The notes under the pieces were generated by a model. The model made no database searches, was not told where the DNA came from, and saw only the letters and a program-made list of their open reading frames with translations. From Actinomycetota bacterium (GTDB lineage: Bacteria; Actinomycetota; Coriobacteriia; Anaerosomatales; Anaerosomataceae): a stretch of DNA of 43,992 nucleotides. Every line of letters starts with the position of its first letter. Position 1 is the first letter of the stretch. Location of the stretch: positions 1 to 43,992 of the forward strand of contig RCMX01000002.1 of NCBI GenBank assembly GCA_004348925.1. The letters are read 5' to 3'. The position numbers and the translations under genes were made by a program. This document shows, piece by piece, positions 22,533-32,875 of the stretch.

Positions 22533-23746
22533 TGGGAGTCAAGTTCAAATATGCAGGCAAAGTCCTGTACTTCGACCCGGCCGGCTTCGAGCCGACCGAG
22601 GGCGATCACGTCGTCGTCACCACCGAGCGCGGCGAGGAGTTCGGCGAAGTCGTGCTTGCGCCCAAAGAAGTCGACCCCGCTGACGTTCCGCATGGCCTCA
22701 AGCCCGTGCTCCGCGTGGCCGACGAGGCTGATATCGCTCGCGCCGAGAAGCTCGAGGGTCGTGAGCCTCAGGCGATGGAGACGTTCCGTCGCCTCATCGC
22801 CAAGTACAAGCTCGACATGAAGCCGATCGGCATCGAAACGCTCTTCGACGACAGCAAGATGGTCTTCTACTTCGTTGCCGAGGAACGTGTCGACTTCCGC
22901 GACCTCGTCCGCGATCTGGCGGCGGAGTTCAAGACCCGCATCGACATGCGTCAGATCGGCGTTCGTGACGAAGCGCGCCTTGTGGGGGGTCTCGGCCACT
23001 GTGGCGAGCAGCTCTGCTGCGTGCGCTTCGGCGGTGAGTTCCAGCCGGTCTCCATCCGCATGGCCAAGGAGCAGGACCTGCCGCTCAACCCGCTCAAGAT
23101 CTCCGGGCTCTGCGGCCGTCTGATGTGCTGCCTTCGCTACGAGTTCGAGGCGTACAAGGACTTCAAGTCCCGCGCTCCGCGCAAGAACGCCATCATCGAC
23201 ACGCCGCAGGGGCTTGGCAAGGTCATCGACATGAACACCCCGAAGGAGATGATCACGCTCCTCATGGAGGGTGGTGCTCGCATCGAGGTGCCCCTCTCGG
23301 CCATGGATTGCTCGTGCGGTAAGGGGTGCCCGTGCCGTGTGAAGGCCGAGGCGCTGCCGGTGCCCGAGGAGGACCCGGCGTTCGCTCCCGTCGAGTTGCG
23401 TAACCTGCCCAAGCCAGGCGGGTCGCGGGGCTCAGGCGCGCGGTCATCGTCGCCCAGGCCGGCAGCGGAGACCGAAGCGGCCCCGGCGTCCGAGGAGCAG
23501 CGCTCGGAGCGCAAGCGTCGCCGTCGTGGCGGCCAGAAGAAGTCGGCGGACGGTGCGCCTTCCGATGCGCAGAAGCAGGCGCCCAGGCAGGGCGCTCAGA
23601 AGCAGAATCAGCCGCGCGACAAAGGCGCGCAGGGAACGCAACAGCCGAAGCCTGAAGGGGATGCGGGCACCGATGCGACGCGCCCGGCAGCCTCTCGTCG
23701 GCGCCGTCGCAGACGGCCTTCGGGGCCATCTGGCAAAGCTGAATAG
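22520..23746 (+). CDS. ricT: RicT/YaaT-type PSP1-domain protein
   Basis: In Bacillus this protein is part of the RicAFT (YmcA-YlbF-YaaT) iron-sulfur complex that controls RNase Y mRNA processing. The 408-residue protein has the PSP1 domain with the family Cys: 161, 166, 167 in GHCGEQLCC and 198, 203, 204 in GLCGRLMCC. A further CxCxxxCxC group (264-272) follows, then a long Arg/Lys/Gln/Pro-rich tail (about 290-408) likely to bind nucleic acid. The holB-ricT order is the same as in Bacillus. No RicA or RicF gene is nearby. Confidence 0.88.
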   Translation: MPTIVGVKFKYAGKVLYFDPAGFEPTEGDHVVVTTERGEEFGEVVLAPKEVDPADVPHGLKPVLRVADEADIARAEKLEGREPQAMETFRRLIAKYKLDMKPIGIETLFDDSKMVFYFVAEERVDFRDLVRDLAAEFKTRIDMRQIGVRDEARLVGGLGHCGEQLCCVRFGGEFQPVSIRMAKEQDLPLNPLKISGLCGRLMCCLRYEFEAYKDFKSRAPRKNAIIDTPQGLGKVIDMNTPKEMITLLMEGGARIEVPLSAMDCSCGKGCPCRVKAEALPVPEEDPAFAPVELRNLPKPGGSRGSGARSSSPRPAAETEAAPASEEQRSERKRRRRGGQKKSADGAPSDAQKQAPRQGAQKQNQPRDKGAQGTQQPKPEGDAGTDATRPAASRRRRRRRPSGPSGKAE

Positions 23747-23759
23747 CGTTCGCTATACT
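23731..23759 (+). promoter_or_regulatory. Candidate promoter of the tRNA gene
   Basis: TATACT (23754-23759) lies 10 bases before the tRNA, with a weak -35-like TGGCAA (23731-23736) 17 bases upstream. It overlaps the ricT stop. The same hexamer occurs at 4206 and 8622. Confidence 0.5.
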
Positions 23760-23769
23760 TCGTACTCGC

Positions 23770-23846
23770 GCCGACGTAGCTCAGCTGGCCAGAGCACCGC
23801 ACTCGTAATGCGGGGGTCAGGGGTTCGAATCCCCTCGTCGGCTCCA
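23770..23846 (+). tRNA. tRNA-Thr (anticodon CGT)
   Basis: All four arms fold: acceptor GCCGACG/CGTCGGC, D stem GCTC/GAGC, anticodon stem CCGCA/TGCGG with loop CTCGTAA (anticodon CGT, reading ACG), five-base variable loop and T arm AGGGG-TTCGAAT-CCCCT. The discriminator is T and CCA is encoded, giving 77 bases. ACG threonine codons are expected to be frequent in this GC-rich genome. Confidence 0.97.
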
Positions 23847-23855
23847 CAGTGACAC

Positions 23856-23885
23856 AACGAGGGAGCCCGCGGGCTCCCTCGTTCG
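23856..23885 (+). terminator. Palindromic terminator between tRNA-Thr and the chemoreceptor gene
   Basis: A perfect 28-base palindrome (23856-23883) can form a hairpin of about 12 base pairs with a CGCG loop. A weak T run (GTTCGTT) overlaps its right end. It sits between convergent genes, so it can stop transcripts from either side. Confidence 0.75.
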
Positions 23886-23902
23886 TTGCGTCTGGTCCTG
23901 CG

Positions 23903-25882
23903 CTACACCCTGAATCCGCGCATGCCTTCCTCGAGTGCGCGGGCCTGGACGTCGATCTCGCGCACCGCGCTGGCCACCTGCTTGGCGGCGGTCGCGGTCT
24001 CGGTCGCCGCCGTGCTCACCTGGTGCATCGCCGAGAGGACCTGCTCGGAAGCCGAACGCTGCTGCGATGCGGCGCTCGCGATCTCGCGGGCGGCGCCGGC
24101 GGTCGAGGACGCCTGGTCGACGATGGTGCCGAAAGCGTAGCCGGAGCGCTCGGTCTGCTCCACGCTCTCCGCGGCAAGGCGCGCCTGTTCGTCCGCATCG
24201 CGCGAGAGCTCGGTGGCCGCACGCTGGATGCTGCCGATGAGCGCATCGATGCGGTTCGTGGACGCCGAGACGCTCTCGGCAAGTTTGCGTATCTCGGCCG
24301 AGACGACACCGAAGCCCTTGCCCGCCGCACCGGCGCGCGCCGCCTCTATCGCCGCGTTGAGCGAGAGTATCTTCGTCTGCTCGGCGATGGTGTCGATGAA
24401 CGCAAGGACTTCGCCGATATCGAAGGTGGCTTTCTGGAGCGCACTCACGGCGCCTGCCATCGACTCGGCACTCTCACGGAGCCGACCGGCGCTCGATATC
24501 GTCTCGCCCAGCCCGCCCTGGCCCGTCTGCGCGGCCTCGAGCGTGTCCTCGGCAAGGCGCATGACGGTCTCGGCGGACGCCGCCACCGCGCGATATGACG
24601 CCGTCATCTCCTCCAGCGTCGCCGTGGTCTCGGCAACCGCCGAGGCCTGCTGGCCGGCCATCTCGGCCTGATGATCGGACGCACCGGCGATGTCGCCCGA
24701 GGCGCTCCTCAGGTGGCTCACGGAGTCGCGTACCCGCCGGATGAGCGCCGAGAGGCCGTCGGACATCGCGTTGAACGACGTGCCGAGGGCGGCGATCTCG
24801 CGGTCGCCTTCCGCTGGAACGCGGGTAGCGATGTCGCCTGCCGCGACGCTCTCGGCTGCACTGGCGATCGCGGCCAGGGGTCGTGCGATGAGCCTCGACG
24901 TCGCTACTGCGGCGAATCCGGCGAGTGCGAGTCCGACGGCGAGCGATATCGCGAGCTTGAGTTCGAACGCAACGAGTGCGTCCACGTAGCGGTCCTTGGG
25001 GAGTCCCACGAACAGCATGCCGATCGTCCGACCGCTCGGACCGCGAATGGGCTCGTAGGCGGTGTAGAGATCGCGGTTGACGACGAAGGCCTCACCCCGG
25101 TACCCGGTGTTCTTCTCAAGCGCCTTCGTTCGGACTTCGTCGGACACGACCGTCCCGACTGCCCGGGCACCCTCGGCGTCCCTGACACTCGTCGACACGC
25201 GTACCTCGTCCTGGAAGATCGTGGCCACACCGCCGACGCGGCTGCCGATCGAGTCGACGTAGGTGGTCGAGTTGTTGATGACGTCGACCGCCACCAGCGC
25301 GCCCCGTGCGGAGCCGCTCCCGAAGGGGATGGCGGCTTCAAGCGCCAGCGCGCCATCGACAGCGGTCTTGGACGTCGTGCCCTTGTCGGTCTTCTTGACG
25401 GCGATGCCGACGCTCTTCGCGAGTTCGGCTTGCTCGATCTCGGACTGCGGGACGACGACCCATGAGGAGCCGTACTGGCCGCCCGCAGCGTTGCGGACGA
25501 CAGGATCGATGGTGCGGCTGCCGGTCAGCTTGCCCGTGCTGGAGCGGATGACGCTGCCGCCGGCGTCCACCGAGTAGACATACGTGACATGCATATCCTT
25601 CGCGAGCCGCTGGAGATCCGCGACCGACATGTCTTTGATCGCAGTGGCGCGCGCACCGCCCGCGTACGTCTGCAGGGAGGCCACCATCGCGGTGAGGCGC
25701 TCGGACATGACATCGCCGGCCGTCTGCATATGGACATCGATGACGTTGGCCGCCTCGACCTTCATCGCCGAGTCGAAGCCTGTCACACCGACGACGGCCG
25801 CGATGACGAGCGGCACGAGTGCGACCGTGAGGAATGCGCCCGCCATGCGGGCTGCAATGGACAGGCGCTTTCGTTCGGCCAT
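23903..25882 (-). CDS. Methyl-accepting chemotaxis protein
   Basis: The 659-residue chemoreceptor has an N-terminal membrane helix (about 10-33), a large extracytoplasmic Cache-type sensor domain (about 35-300, ending with [13 protein letters not shown]), a second membrane helix (about 308-328), HAMP, and a long methyl-accepting coiled coil. Its signalling tip [18 protein letters not shown] lies near residue 500 and binds CheA/CheW. The ligand is unknown; Cache domains often sense small organic acids or amino acids. An AAGGA ribosome-binding site precedes the ATG on the minus strand. It is the only minus-strand gene besides the STAS gene. No other chemotaxis or flagellar gene is in the window. 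Confidence 0.94.
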   Translation of the reverse strand: MAERKRLSIAARMAGAFLTVALVPLVIAAVVGVTGFDSAMKVEAANVIDVHMQTAGDVMSERLTAMVASLQTYAGGARATAIKDMSVADLQRLAKDMHVTYVYSVDAGGSVIRSSTGKLTGSRTIDPVVRNAAGGQYGSSWVVVPQSEIEQAELAKSVGIAVKKTDKGTTSKTAVDGALALEAAIPFGSGSARGALVAVDVINNSTTYVDSIGSRVGGVATIFQDEVRVSTSVRDAEGARAVGTVVSDEVRTKALEKNTGYRGEAFVVNRDLYTAYEPIRGPSGRTIGMLFVGLPKDRYVDALVAFELKLAISLAVGLALAGFAAVATSRLIARPLAAIASAAESVAAGDIATRVPAEGDREIAALGTSFNAMSDGLSALIRRVRDSVSHLRSASGDIAGASDHQAEMAGQQASAVAETTATLEEMTASYRAVAASAETVMRLAEDTLEAAQTGQGGLGETISSAGRLRESAESMAGAVSALQKATFDIGEVLAFIDTIAEQTKILSLNAAIEAARAGAAGKGFGVVSAEIRKLAESVSASTNRIDALIGSIQRAATELSRDADEQARLAAESVEQTERSGYAFGTIVDQASSTAGAAREIASAASQQRSASEQVLSAMHQVSTAATETATAAKQVASAVREIDVQARALEEGMRGFRV

Positions 25883-26192
25883 AGATGAGTCCTTCTCTTT
25901 GTCGGGCGAGCTTTGGGTACCTACGCACAGGACGGTTCAGTGTATCGCACCATGTGTACACCAACTTGAACGCCCGTACGGTGTCCGGTGTCACGGTATC
26001 GGTGAATGGTGTCTGTCCGGAGAAGGCCCGCATGAGGCATACCCCCGGGGGCTTGCTAGGGGATTGTAACGCATGCTACATTGCTACGACCTTCGCCCCG
26101 GACGGGTCTTCCCGGTGACCTTGTCGCGTGGGCGTCGCCGCACCCGGGGACGGTGTGACGACGTGCTTGAACCGGGAGAGGAGGCTGGCCGT
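25883..26192. other. Divergent intergenic region between the chemoreceptor gene and nuoA
   Basis: This 310-base gap has no supportable gene. It carries the upstream region of the chemoreceptor gene on the minus strand, a perfect palindrome CCCCCGGGGG at 26042-26051, the nuo promoter at 26053-26082 and a leader of about 105 bases with a strong AGAGGAGG ribosome-binding site (26177-26184). An in-frame upstream extension of nuoA exists but is basic and unlike the family. Confidence 0.7.
26053..26082 (+). promoter_or_regulatory. Promoter of the nuo operon
   Basis: The -35 TTGCTA (26053-26058) and the TGn-extended -10 TGC-TACATT (hexamer 26077-26082) are 18 bases apart. A transcript would start near 26089 and cover all eleven nuo genes. 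A ten-base palindrome lies immediately upstream and may bind a regulator. Confidence 0.55.
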
Positions 26193-26561
26193 ATGGTTGA
26201 AAGCGTGACTGCCGACCATACCGTGCTGCTCATGTTCATCATCGTCGGCGCCATCTTCGTGCCGCTGACCCTCACGGCCTCGCATCTCCTTGCGCCGTCG
26301 AAACACGACGAGCGCAAACTCGACACCTACGAGTGCGGAAGCGAACCCATCGGACCGCCGTGGGTGCAGTTCCGCGTGGGCTACTACGTCTATGCGCTGC
26401 TGTTCGTCGTCTTCGATATCGAGACCGTCTTCCTCTACCCGTGGGCGGTCGCGTTCGACCGCATGGTGGTCTTCGTTCTCGCCGAGATGATCGTGTTCAT
26501 CGCGATCCTCGCGGGCGGGCTTGCCTACGCGTGGAAGGAGGGCGCGCTCCGGTGGCGATAG
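26193..26561 (+). CDS. nuoA: NADH-quinone oxidoreductase subunit A
   Basis: NuoA (ND3) is a small membrane subunit of complex I near the quinone channel. The 122-residue protein has three membrane helices and the conserved TYECGSEP loop and [11 protein letters not shown] segment. ATG 26193 is chosen because AGAGGAGG ends eight bases before it. It is the first gene of an eleven-gene operon and overlaps nuoB by ten bases. Confidence 0.95.
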   Translation: MVESVTADHTVLLMFIIVGAIFVPLTLTASHLLAPSKHDERKLDTYECGSEPIGPPWVQFRVGYYVYALLFVVFDIETVFLYPWAVAFDRMVVFVLAEMIVFIAILAGGLAYAWKEGALRWR

Positions 26562-27049
26562 AGAAGCTCACAGGCGAGAACTCGATCGCGTTCATCAGGA
26601 GCGAGCAGCTCTTCGATTTCGCGCGTCGCAACTCGCTCTGGTACATCGCCTTCGGCATCGCGTGTTGCGCCATCGAGGGCCTCATGAGCGCGAGCGGTCC
26701 GCGCTTCGACTTCGACCGCATGGGCGTGTTCTTCCGCAACTCCCCGCGGCAGGCCGACGTCATGATCGTGGCGGGCACCGTCAACAAGAAGATGGCGCTC
26801 ACCGTCAAACGCCTGTACGACCAGATGCCCGAACCCAAATGGGTCGTCGCGATGGGTGCCTGTGCGTCGACAGGCGGCCCGTTCCGAGAGTATCCCAACG
26901 TCGTTCTCGGCGTTGACAAGGTCATCCCGGTCGACGTCTACATCCCCGGCTGTCCTCCTCGGCCCGAATCGGTGCAGTACGCGTTCATCGAGCTGCAGAA
27001 GAAGATCGCGAAGCGGACGGAGGAGCGCCTTGCTGCCCGCAACGGCTGA
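26552..27049 (+). CDS. nuoB: NADH-quinone oxidoreductase subunit B
   Basis: NuoB carries cluster N2, the [4Fe-4S] centre that hands electrons to quinone. The 165-residue protein keeps the ligand Cys: the pair 38-39 (ACCAIE), 104 (GACAST) and 134 (PGCPPRP). GTG start, with GGAAGGAGG about ten bases upstream inside nuoA. All features needed for function are present. Confidence 0.96.
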   Translation: MAIEKLTGENSIAFIRSEQLFDFARRNSLWYIAFGIACCAIEGLMSASGPRFDFDRMGVFFRNSPRQADVMIVAGTVNKKMALTVKRLYDQMPEPKWVVAMGACASTGGPFREYPNVVLGVDKVIPVDVYIPGCPPRPESVQYAFIELQKKIAKRTEERLAARNG

Positions 27050-27479
27050 CATCGAGCGTATCCTCGCCGGGATCGACGGCGTGCAGATCGCCGAGGAGAT
27101 ACTCGGCACGGTCGCGCGCGTCGAACTCGCGTTCGTTCCCGATGCGCTCGGCGCGCTCAAGGCCGCTGGCTACGAGTCGCTCGTGGACTTCGATGGCACC
27201 GACACAGGCGAGGCGATCGAGATCACCTACCGCCTGCGGTCGTACGCCGCGGACCGTGAGGTCTTCGTGAAGGCGACCGTCGCGTACGGCGGCACCATCG
27301 AGTCGGTCTGGTTCGACTATCCCTCGGCGCTCATGCCCGAGCGCGAGACCGCCGAGCTCTTCGGCATTCATCTCGCGGGGCACCCCAATCCGAAGCGTCT
27401 GCTCACGAGCGACGGCGTCGAGCCGCTCCTGCGCAAAGACGTGCTCATCCGGACCGTGGAGGAGGTGAAGGCCCGATGA
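27030..27479 (+). CDS. nuoC: NADH-quinone oxidoreductase subunit C
   Basis: NuoC is the 30 kDa peripheral-arm subunit that packs against NuoD. The 149-residue protein includes the family signature region [18 protein letters not shown] and HPNPKRLL. The TTG start lies within the nuoB end with GGAGGAG a few bases upstream; ATGA overlap with nuoD at the end. NuoC and NuoD are separate genes here, not fused as in enterobacteria. Confidence 0.9.
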   Translation: MLPATADIERILAGIDGVQIAEEILGTVARVELAFVPDALGALKAAGYESLVDFDGTDTGEAIEITYRLRSYAADREVFVKATVAYGGTIESVWFDYPSALMPERETAELFGIHLAGHPNPKRLLTSDGVEPLLRKDVLIRTVEEVKAR

Positions 27480-28681
27480 GCGACATCTGCGAAGAGACGC
27501 TCGGCGTCGGCCTTCTCTGCGAAGGTCAGCATGACCCCGGCACGCCGCCTGCGGGCCTGCGTCGCGCGCCTTCCGGCGTCGACGGTCTTACGACCGAGCA
27601 CCTCATCATCAACATGGGTCCGCAGCACCCGTCCACGCACGGCGTGCTTCGCATGATCGTCGAAGTGGATGGCGAGGAGATCGTGGCCGCCGAGGTCTCG
27701 GTCGGCTACCTCCACCGCGGCATCGAGAAGCTTGCCGAGCACCGCCGCTACGATGCGGTCGGCACGCTCATGGATCGCGGCGATTATGTCTCGGGCATGA
27801 TGGGTGAGCTCGCCTTCGCACTTGCCGCCGAGCAGCTCATGGACGTGGAGGTGCCCCGCAAGGCGCACTGGCTGCGTTCGCTCGCCTCGGAACTGAACCG
27901 GCTGGCGAGCCACCTCGTGTGGTACGGCACCTTCGGCCTGGACACCGGCGCGATGGGGCAGTTCCTCTATGCGATGCGCGAACGCGAGGCGCTCCTCGAT
28001 ATTCTCGAAGCGCTCTCCGGGCAGCGCATGATGTTCAACTACATCCGACCGGGCGGCGTTGTCGCCGACATGCCGACCGGTCTTGCCGAGAAGATCCGTA
28101 CCTTCCTCTCGACGTTCGATATGTACCTCGATGAGTACGACCAGCTCCTCGGCGGCAACGAGATCTTCCAGGCCCGCGTCAAGGGCATCGGCGTGATCGA
28201 CCGCCAGATGGCACTCGCGTTCGGCCTCACCGGTGCGAACCTGCGAGCTGCCGGCGTCGACTTCGACATCCGTAAGGCGCGCCCGTACGCCGCGTACCCG
28301 GAACTCGACTTCGAGGTGCCGCTCGGCAGCACCGGCGACGCCTGGGATCGCTACACCGTCCGCATGGCCGAGATGCGCCAGTCGGCGCGCATGATCTCGC
28401 AGCTCATCGACGGCATGCCGGAAGGCGAGCACACCGCGAAGGTGCCCCGCATCATCCGTCCGAAGGCGGGCGAGGTGTACGCGAGCGTCGAATCGAGCCG
28501 CGGCGAAACGGGCATCCACCTGCTCTCAGACGGCACCGAGCATCCATACCGCATGCACTATCGCGGACCCTCGCTCTACGCCGCGCAGGCACTTGAGGAG
28601 ATCCTGCCGGGTCACCTCATCGCCGACGTCGTCATGATCATCGGTTCGACCGATATCATGCTCGGGGAGCTGGACCGATGA
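27476..28681 (+). CDS. nuoD: NADH-quinone oxidoreductase subunit D
   Basis: NuoD (49 kDa) forms the quinone-binding cavity with NuoB. The 401-residue protein contains NMGPQHPSTHGV near residue 46, YLHRGIEKLAE, ELNRLASHL and the C-terminal DIMLGELDR. Before the family core there is an extension of about 38 residues with two Cys (5 and 15). The start is supported by GGAGGAGG at about 27457-27465 and by the overlap with nuoC, so the extension is probably real. Confidence 0.95.
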   Translation: MSDICEETLGVGLLCEGQHDPGTPPAGLRRAPSGVDGLTTEHLIINMGPQHPSTHGVLRMIVEVDGEEIVAAEVSVGYLHRGIEKLAEHRRYDAVGTLMDRGDYVSGMMGELAFALAAEQLMDVEVPRKAHWLRSLASELNRLASHLVWYGTFGLDTGAMGQFLYAMREREALLDILEALSGQRMMFNYIRPGGVVADMPTGLAEKIRTFLSTFDMYLDEYDQLLGGNEIFQARVKGIGVIDRQMALAFGLTGANLRAAGVDFDIRKARPYAAYPELDFEVPLGSTGDAWDRYTVRMAEMRQSARMISQLIDGMPEGEHTAKVPRIIRPKAGEVYASVESSRGETGIHLLSDGTEHPYRMHYRGPSLYAAQALEEILPGHLIADVVMIIGSTDIMLGELDR

Positions 28682-29679
28682 GCACCCTCGGCATCAGCGC
28701 ACTCAAGGTGCTCGCCGCGCTCGGGCTCATGCTCGGCAATGGCGTCGTCATGATCTACATGCTGCGCAAGGTCCTGGGGCACCTGCACATCCGCCTCGGC
28801 CCGATCCACGTGGGCTGGAAGGGCACGCTGCAGACCGTCATGGACGTGCTCAAGCTCCTCACCAAAGAAGACGTTACGCCGCGGGCTGTCGATCGCTGGC
28901 TCTTCCGGCTCGCGCCCGCCGTCGTGTTCGTGCCGTCGCTCATGGCGTACGCGGCGCTGCCGTTCTCGGACACGTGGCGCATCACGAATCTCGACTCCGG
29001 TCTGCTCTATACCTTCACGGCGCTCTCGCTTATCCCGATCGGTATCCTCATGGCCGGCTGGGCAAGCGCCAACAAGTGGTCGCTCCTCGGCGGGATGCGC
29101 GCCGCGGCGCAGCAGATCGCCTACGAGGTGCCGCTGCTGCTCTCGGTGCTGCCGATCGTGATGCTCGTGGGGAGCGCGAATCTCGGCACGATCGTGGAGG
29201 CGCAGCAGGGGACGTTCCTTGCCGTGCTGCCGAGGTGGTTCATCGTGAACCCGCTTTTCTGGCCGACGTTCCTCATCTTCGTTGTCGCCTCCCTCGTTGA
29301 GTCCAACCAGACGCCGTTCGACATGTCCGAGGCGGAATCCGAGATCGTGGCCGGTTTCGCCACCGAGTACTCGGCGATGAAGTTCGGTCTGCTCTTCCTC
29401 TCGGAGTTCAGCAACCAGTTCATCGTCTCGGCGCTCGGGGTCACGCTCTTCTTCGGCGGCTGGACGCTCCCGTGGCTTCCGGCGTCGGTCGTCTCGGCGC
29501 TCGGGCCGGTGATCTTCCTCATCAAGACCTACCTGGGCATCTTCGTGATGATGTGGATCCGCGGCACGTTCCCACGCGTCCGCATCGACCAGGTCATGCA
29601 ACTCGGCTGGCAGCGCCTGATCCCGATCTCGCTCGTGTGGATCGTCTTCTCGGGCATCGTCATCAAGGTGTGGAGCTAG
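28678..29679 (+). CDS. nuoH: NADH-quinone oxidoreductase subunit H
   Basis: NuoH (ND1) anchors the peripheral arm in the membrane and lines the quinone tunnel. The 333-residue polytopic protein has the family segments RLGPIHVGWKG, GMRAAAQQIAYEVPL and ESNQTPFDMSEAESEIVAGF, which contain the acidic residues of the proton path, and IRGTFPRVRIDQ. ATGA overlap with nuoD. Confidence 0.96.
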   Translation: MSTLGISALKVLAALGLMLGNGVVMIYMLRKVLGHLHIRLGPIHVGWKGTLQTVMDVLKLLTKEDVTPRAVDRWLFRLAPAVVFVPSLMAYAALPFSDTWRITNLDSGLLYTFTALSLIPIGILMAGWASANKWSLLGGMRAAAQQIAYEVPLLLSVLPIVMLVGSANLGTIVEAQQGTFLAVLPRWFIVNPLFWPTFLIFVVASLVESNQTPFDMSEAESEIVAGFATEYSAMKFGLLFLSEFSNQFIVSALGVTLFFGGWTLPWLPASVVSALGPVIFLIKTYLGIFVMMWIRGTFPRVRIDQVMQLGWQRLIPISLVWIVFSGIVIKVWS

Positions 29680-29681
29680 CC

Positions 29682-30146
29682 ATGTGGGGCATGGGACTCA
29701 TCAACGGACTTCGGATCACGATGCGCAACATGCGCCGTGGGCCCATAACCGTGAAGTACCCGTACGAGAAGCTCACGCTTCCCGAGCGGGCGCGCTGGGC
29801 CGTGCGGCCCACGTACTTCGCGGACGGCTCGCCTAAGTGCACCGCGTGCATGACGTGCGTGAAGACGTGTCCCGACCACATCCTGGATCTCGACGTAACG
29901 GTGGCCGAGGACAAGACCAAGCACATCGACCGCTTCAGCTACGAGATCGGCGCCTGCATGATGTGCGGTCTGTGCGTGGAGGCGTGCCCGTTCGACGCGA
30001 TTCTTATGAGCCACGAGTACGAACTGGCGATCACCGACACCGCGGGTCTGAACGAGAACCTGATCGTGGACGTGGACGCTGCCACCAATGCGCGCCACAA
30101 GGCCGAGAAGGCCGCGGCCGAAGGGGAGGTGAGCGAGGGTGAGTAG
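29682..30146 (+). CDS. nuoI: NADH-quinone oxidoreductase subunit I
   Basis: NuoI is the ferredoxin-like subunit with clusters N6a and N6b. The 154-residue protein has both sets of ligands: Cys 53, 56, 59, 63 and Cys 92, 95, 98, 102. Because NuoEFG are absent, NuoI is the outermost electron carrier encoded here and the likely docking site for the electron donor. The C-terminal tail is Ala/Glu/Lys-rich. GGAG (29672-29675) supports ATG 29682; ATG 29691 is an alternative. Confidence 0.95.
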   Translation: MWGMGLINGLRITMRNMRRGPITVKYPYEKLTLPERARWAVRPTYFADGSPKCTACMTCVKTCPDHILDLDVTVAEDKTKHIDRFSYEIGACMMCGLCVEACPFDAILMSHEYELAITDTAGLNENLIVDVDAATNARHKAEKAAAEGEVSEGE

Positions 30147-30645
30147 CACCGTGGACGGCATCGTCTTCCTTGCGCTCGCGTTTGCCACCATCGGCGGCGC
30201 GGTCATGATGCTCGCCACCCGCAACGTCGTCCACGCCGCGTTCTGGCTGCTCGAAGTGATGCTCGCGACCGCAGGCCTCTACATGCTGCTCTCCGCCGAG
30301 TTCCTCGCGCTCGTGCAGGTGCTCGTCTACGCGGGTTCGGTTGCGGTGCTCATCCTGTTCACCATCATGCTCACCCTTCGCCGTCGCGAAGACGCGATCC
30401 GCGACTTCGAGCCCGGCTGGGGCGCGGGCATCCTCGCTGTGCTCTTCGGCGGCGCGCTTCTCTTCGCGGTCGAGCGGTTCTCGGCGCAGATGCGACCCGG
30501 CGTCATGCCCGAGGTGGTTCCGGACGTTGCGGCATTCGGCGAGAAGCTCTTCACTTCGTGGGCGGTCCCGTTTGAGATCGCGTCGCTCGTGCTGCTAGTC
30601 GCCCTCGTCGGCGCCGTGTGGTGGTCGGGGGGCGATGGCCAGTGA
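30139..30645 (+). CDS. nuoJ: NADH-quinone oxidoreductase subunit J
   Basis: NuoJ (ND6) is a five-helix membrane subunit that takes part in the conformational coupling of complex I. The 168-residue protein has AEFLALVQVLVYAGSVAVLILF, the conserved third helix with its pi-bulge region. GTG start, overlapping the nuoI end by eight bases; the stop overlaps nuoK. Confidence 0.94.
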   Translation: MSSTVDGIVFLALAFATIGGAVMMLATRNVVHAAFWLLEVMLATAGLYMLLSAEFLALVQVLVYAGSVAVLILFTIMLTLRRREDAIRDFEPGWGAGILAVLFGGALLFAVERFSAQMRPGVMPEVVPDVAAFGEKLFTSWAVPFEIASLVLLVALVGAVWWSGGDGQ

Positions 30646-30965
30646 CACTCATCCAGCCGGTCGGCGCACTCTCCTTCATGGCGCTCTCGGTCGTGCTCTT
30701 CTCGCTCGGCCTCTACGGCGCGCTCTCGCGCAAGAGCACCGTCATGGTGCTCATGTCGCTCGAGCTCATGGCGAACGCGATCAACATCAACCTGGTGGCG
30801 CTCTCGCGCTTCTCGGCCCCCGCCGAGATGACCGGGCAGTTCTTCGCCGTCTTCTCGATGGTGGTCTCCGCCGCCGAGATCGGCCTGGGGCTCGCGCTCG
30901 TGCTCGCCCTGTATCGCCAGCGCAAGACCGTCGAGATCGACGCGATGCAAGAGCTGAAGGGGTAG
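30642..30965 (+). CDS. nuoK: NADH-quinone oxidoreductase subunit K
   Basis: NuoK (ND4L) is a three-helix subunit whose membrane Glu residues carry protons. The 107-residue protein shows SLELMANAININLVA and SAAEIGLGLALV, each with the expected Glu. GTG 30642 overlaps the nuoJ stop and matches the family N-terminus; an earlier in-frame GTG adds eight residues. Confidence 0.94.
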   Translation: MTLIQPVGALSFMALSVVLFSLGLYGALSRKSTVMVLMSLELMANAININLVALSRFSAPAEMTGQFFAVFSMVVSAAEIGLGLALVLALYRQRKTVEIDAMQELKG

Positions 30966-30968
30966 GCA

Positions 30969-32870
<1,902 letters not shown>

Positions 32871-32875
32871 CGCCC

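Noticed and set aside
23849..24598. Plus-strand frame opposite the chemoreceptor gene
   Set aside because: Starts inside the terminator and is the mirror of a certain minus-strand chemoreceptor.
26073..26192. N-terminal extension of nuoA by 40 residues
   Set aside because: The region is Arg-rich, unlike NuoA, and contains the promoter end and leader; a strong ribosome-binding site marks ATG 26193.
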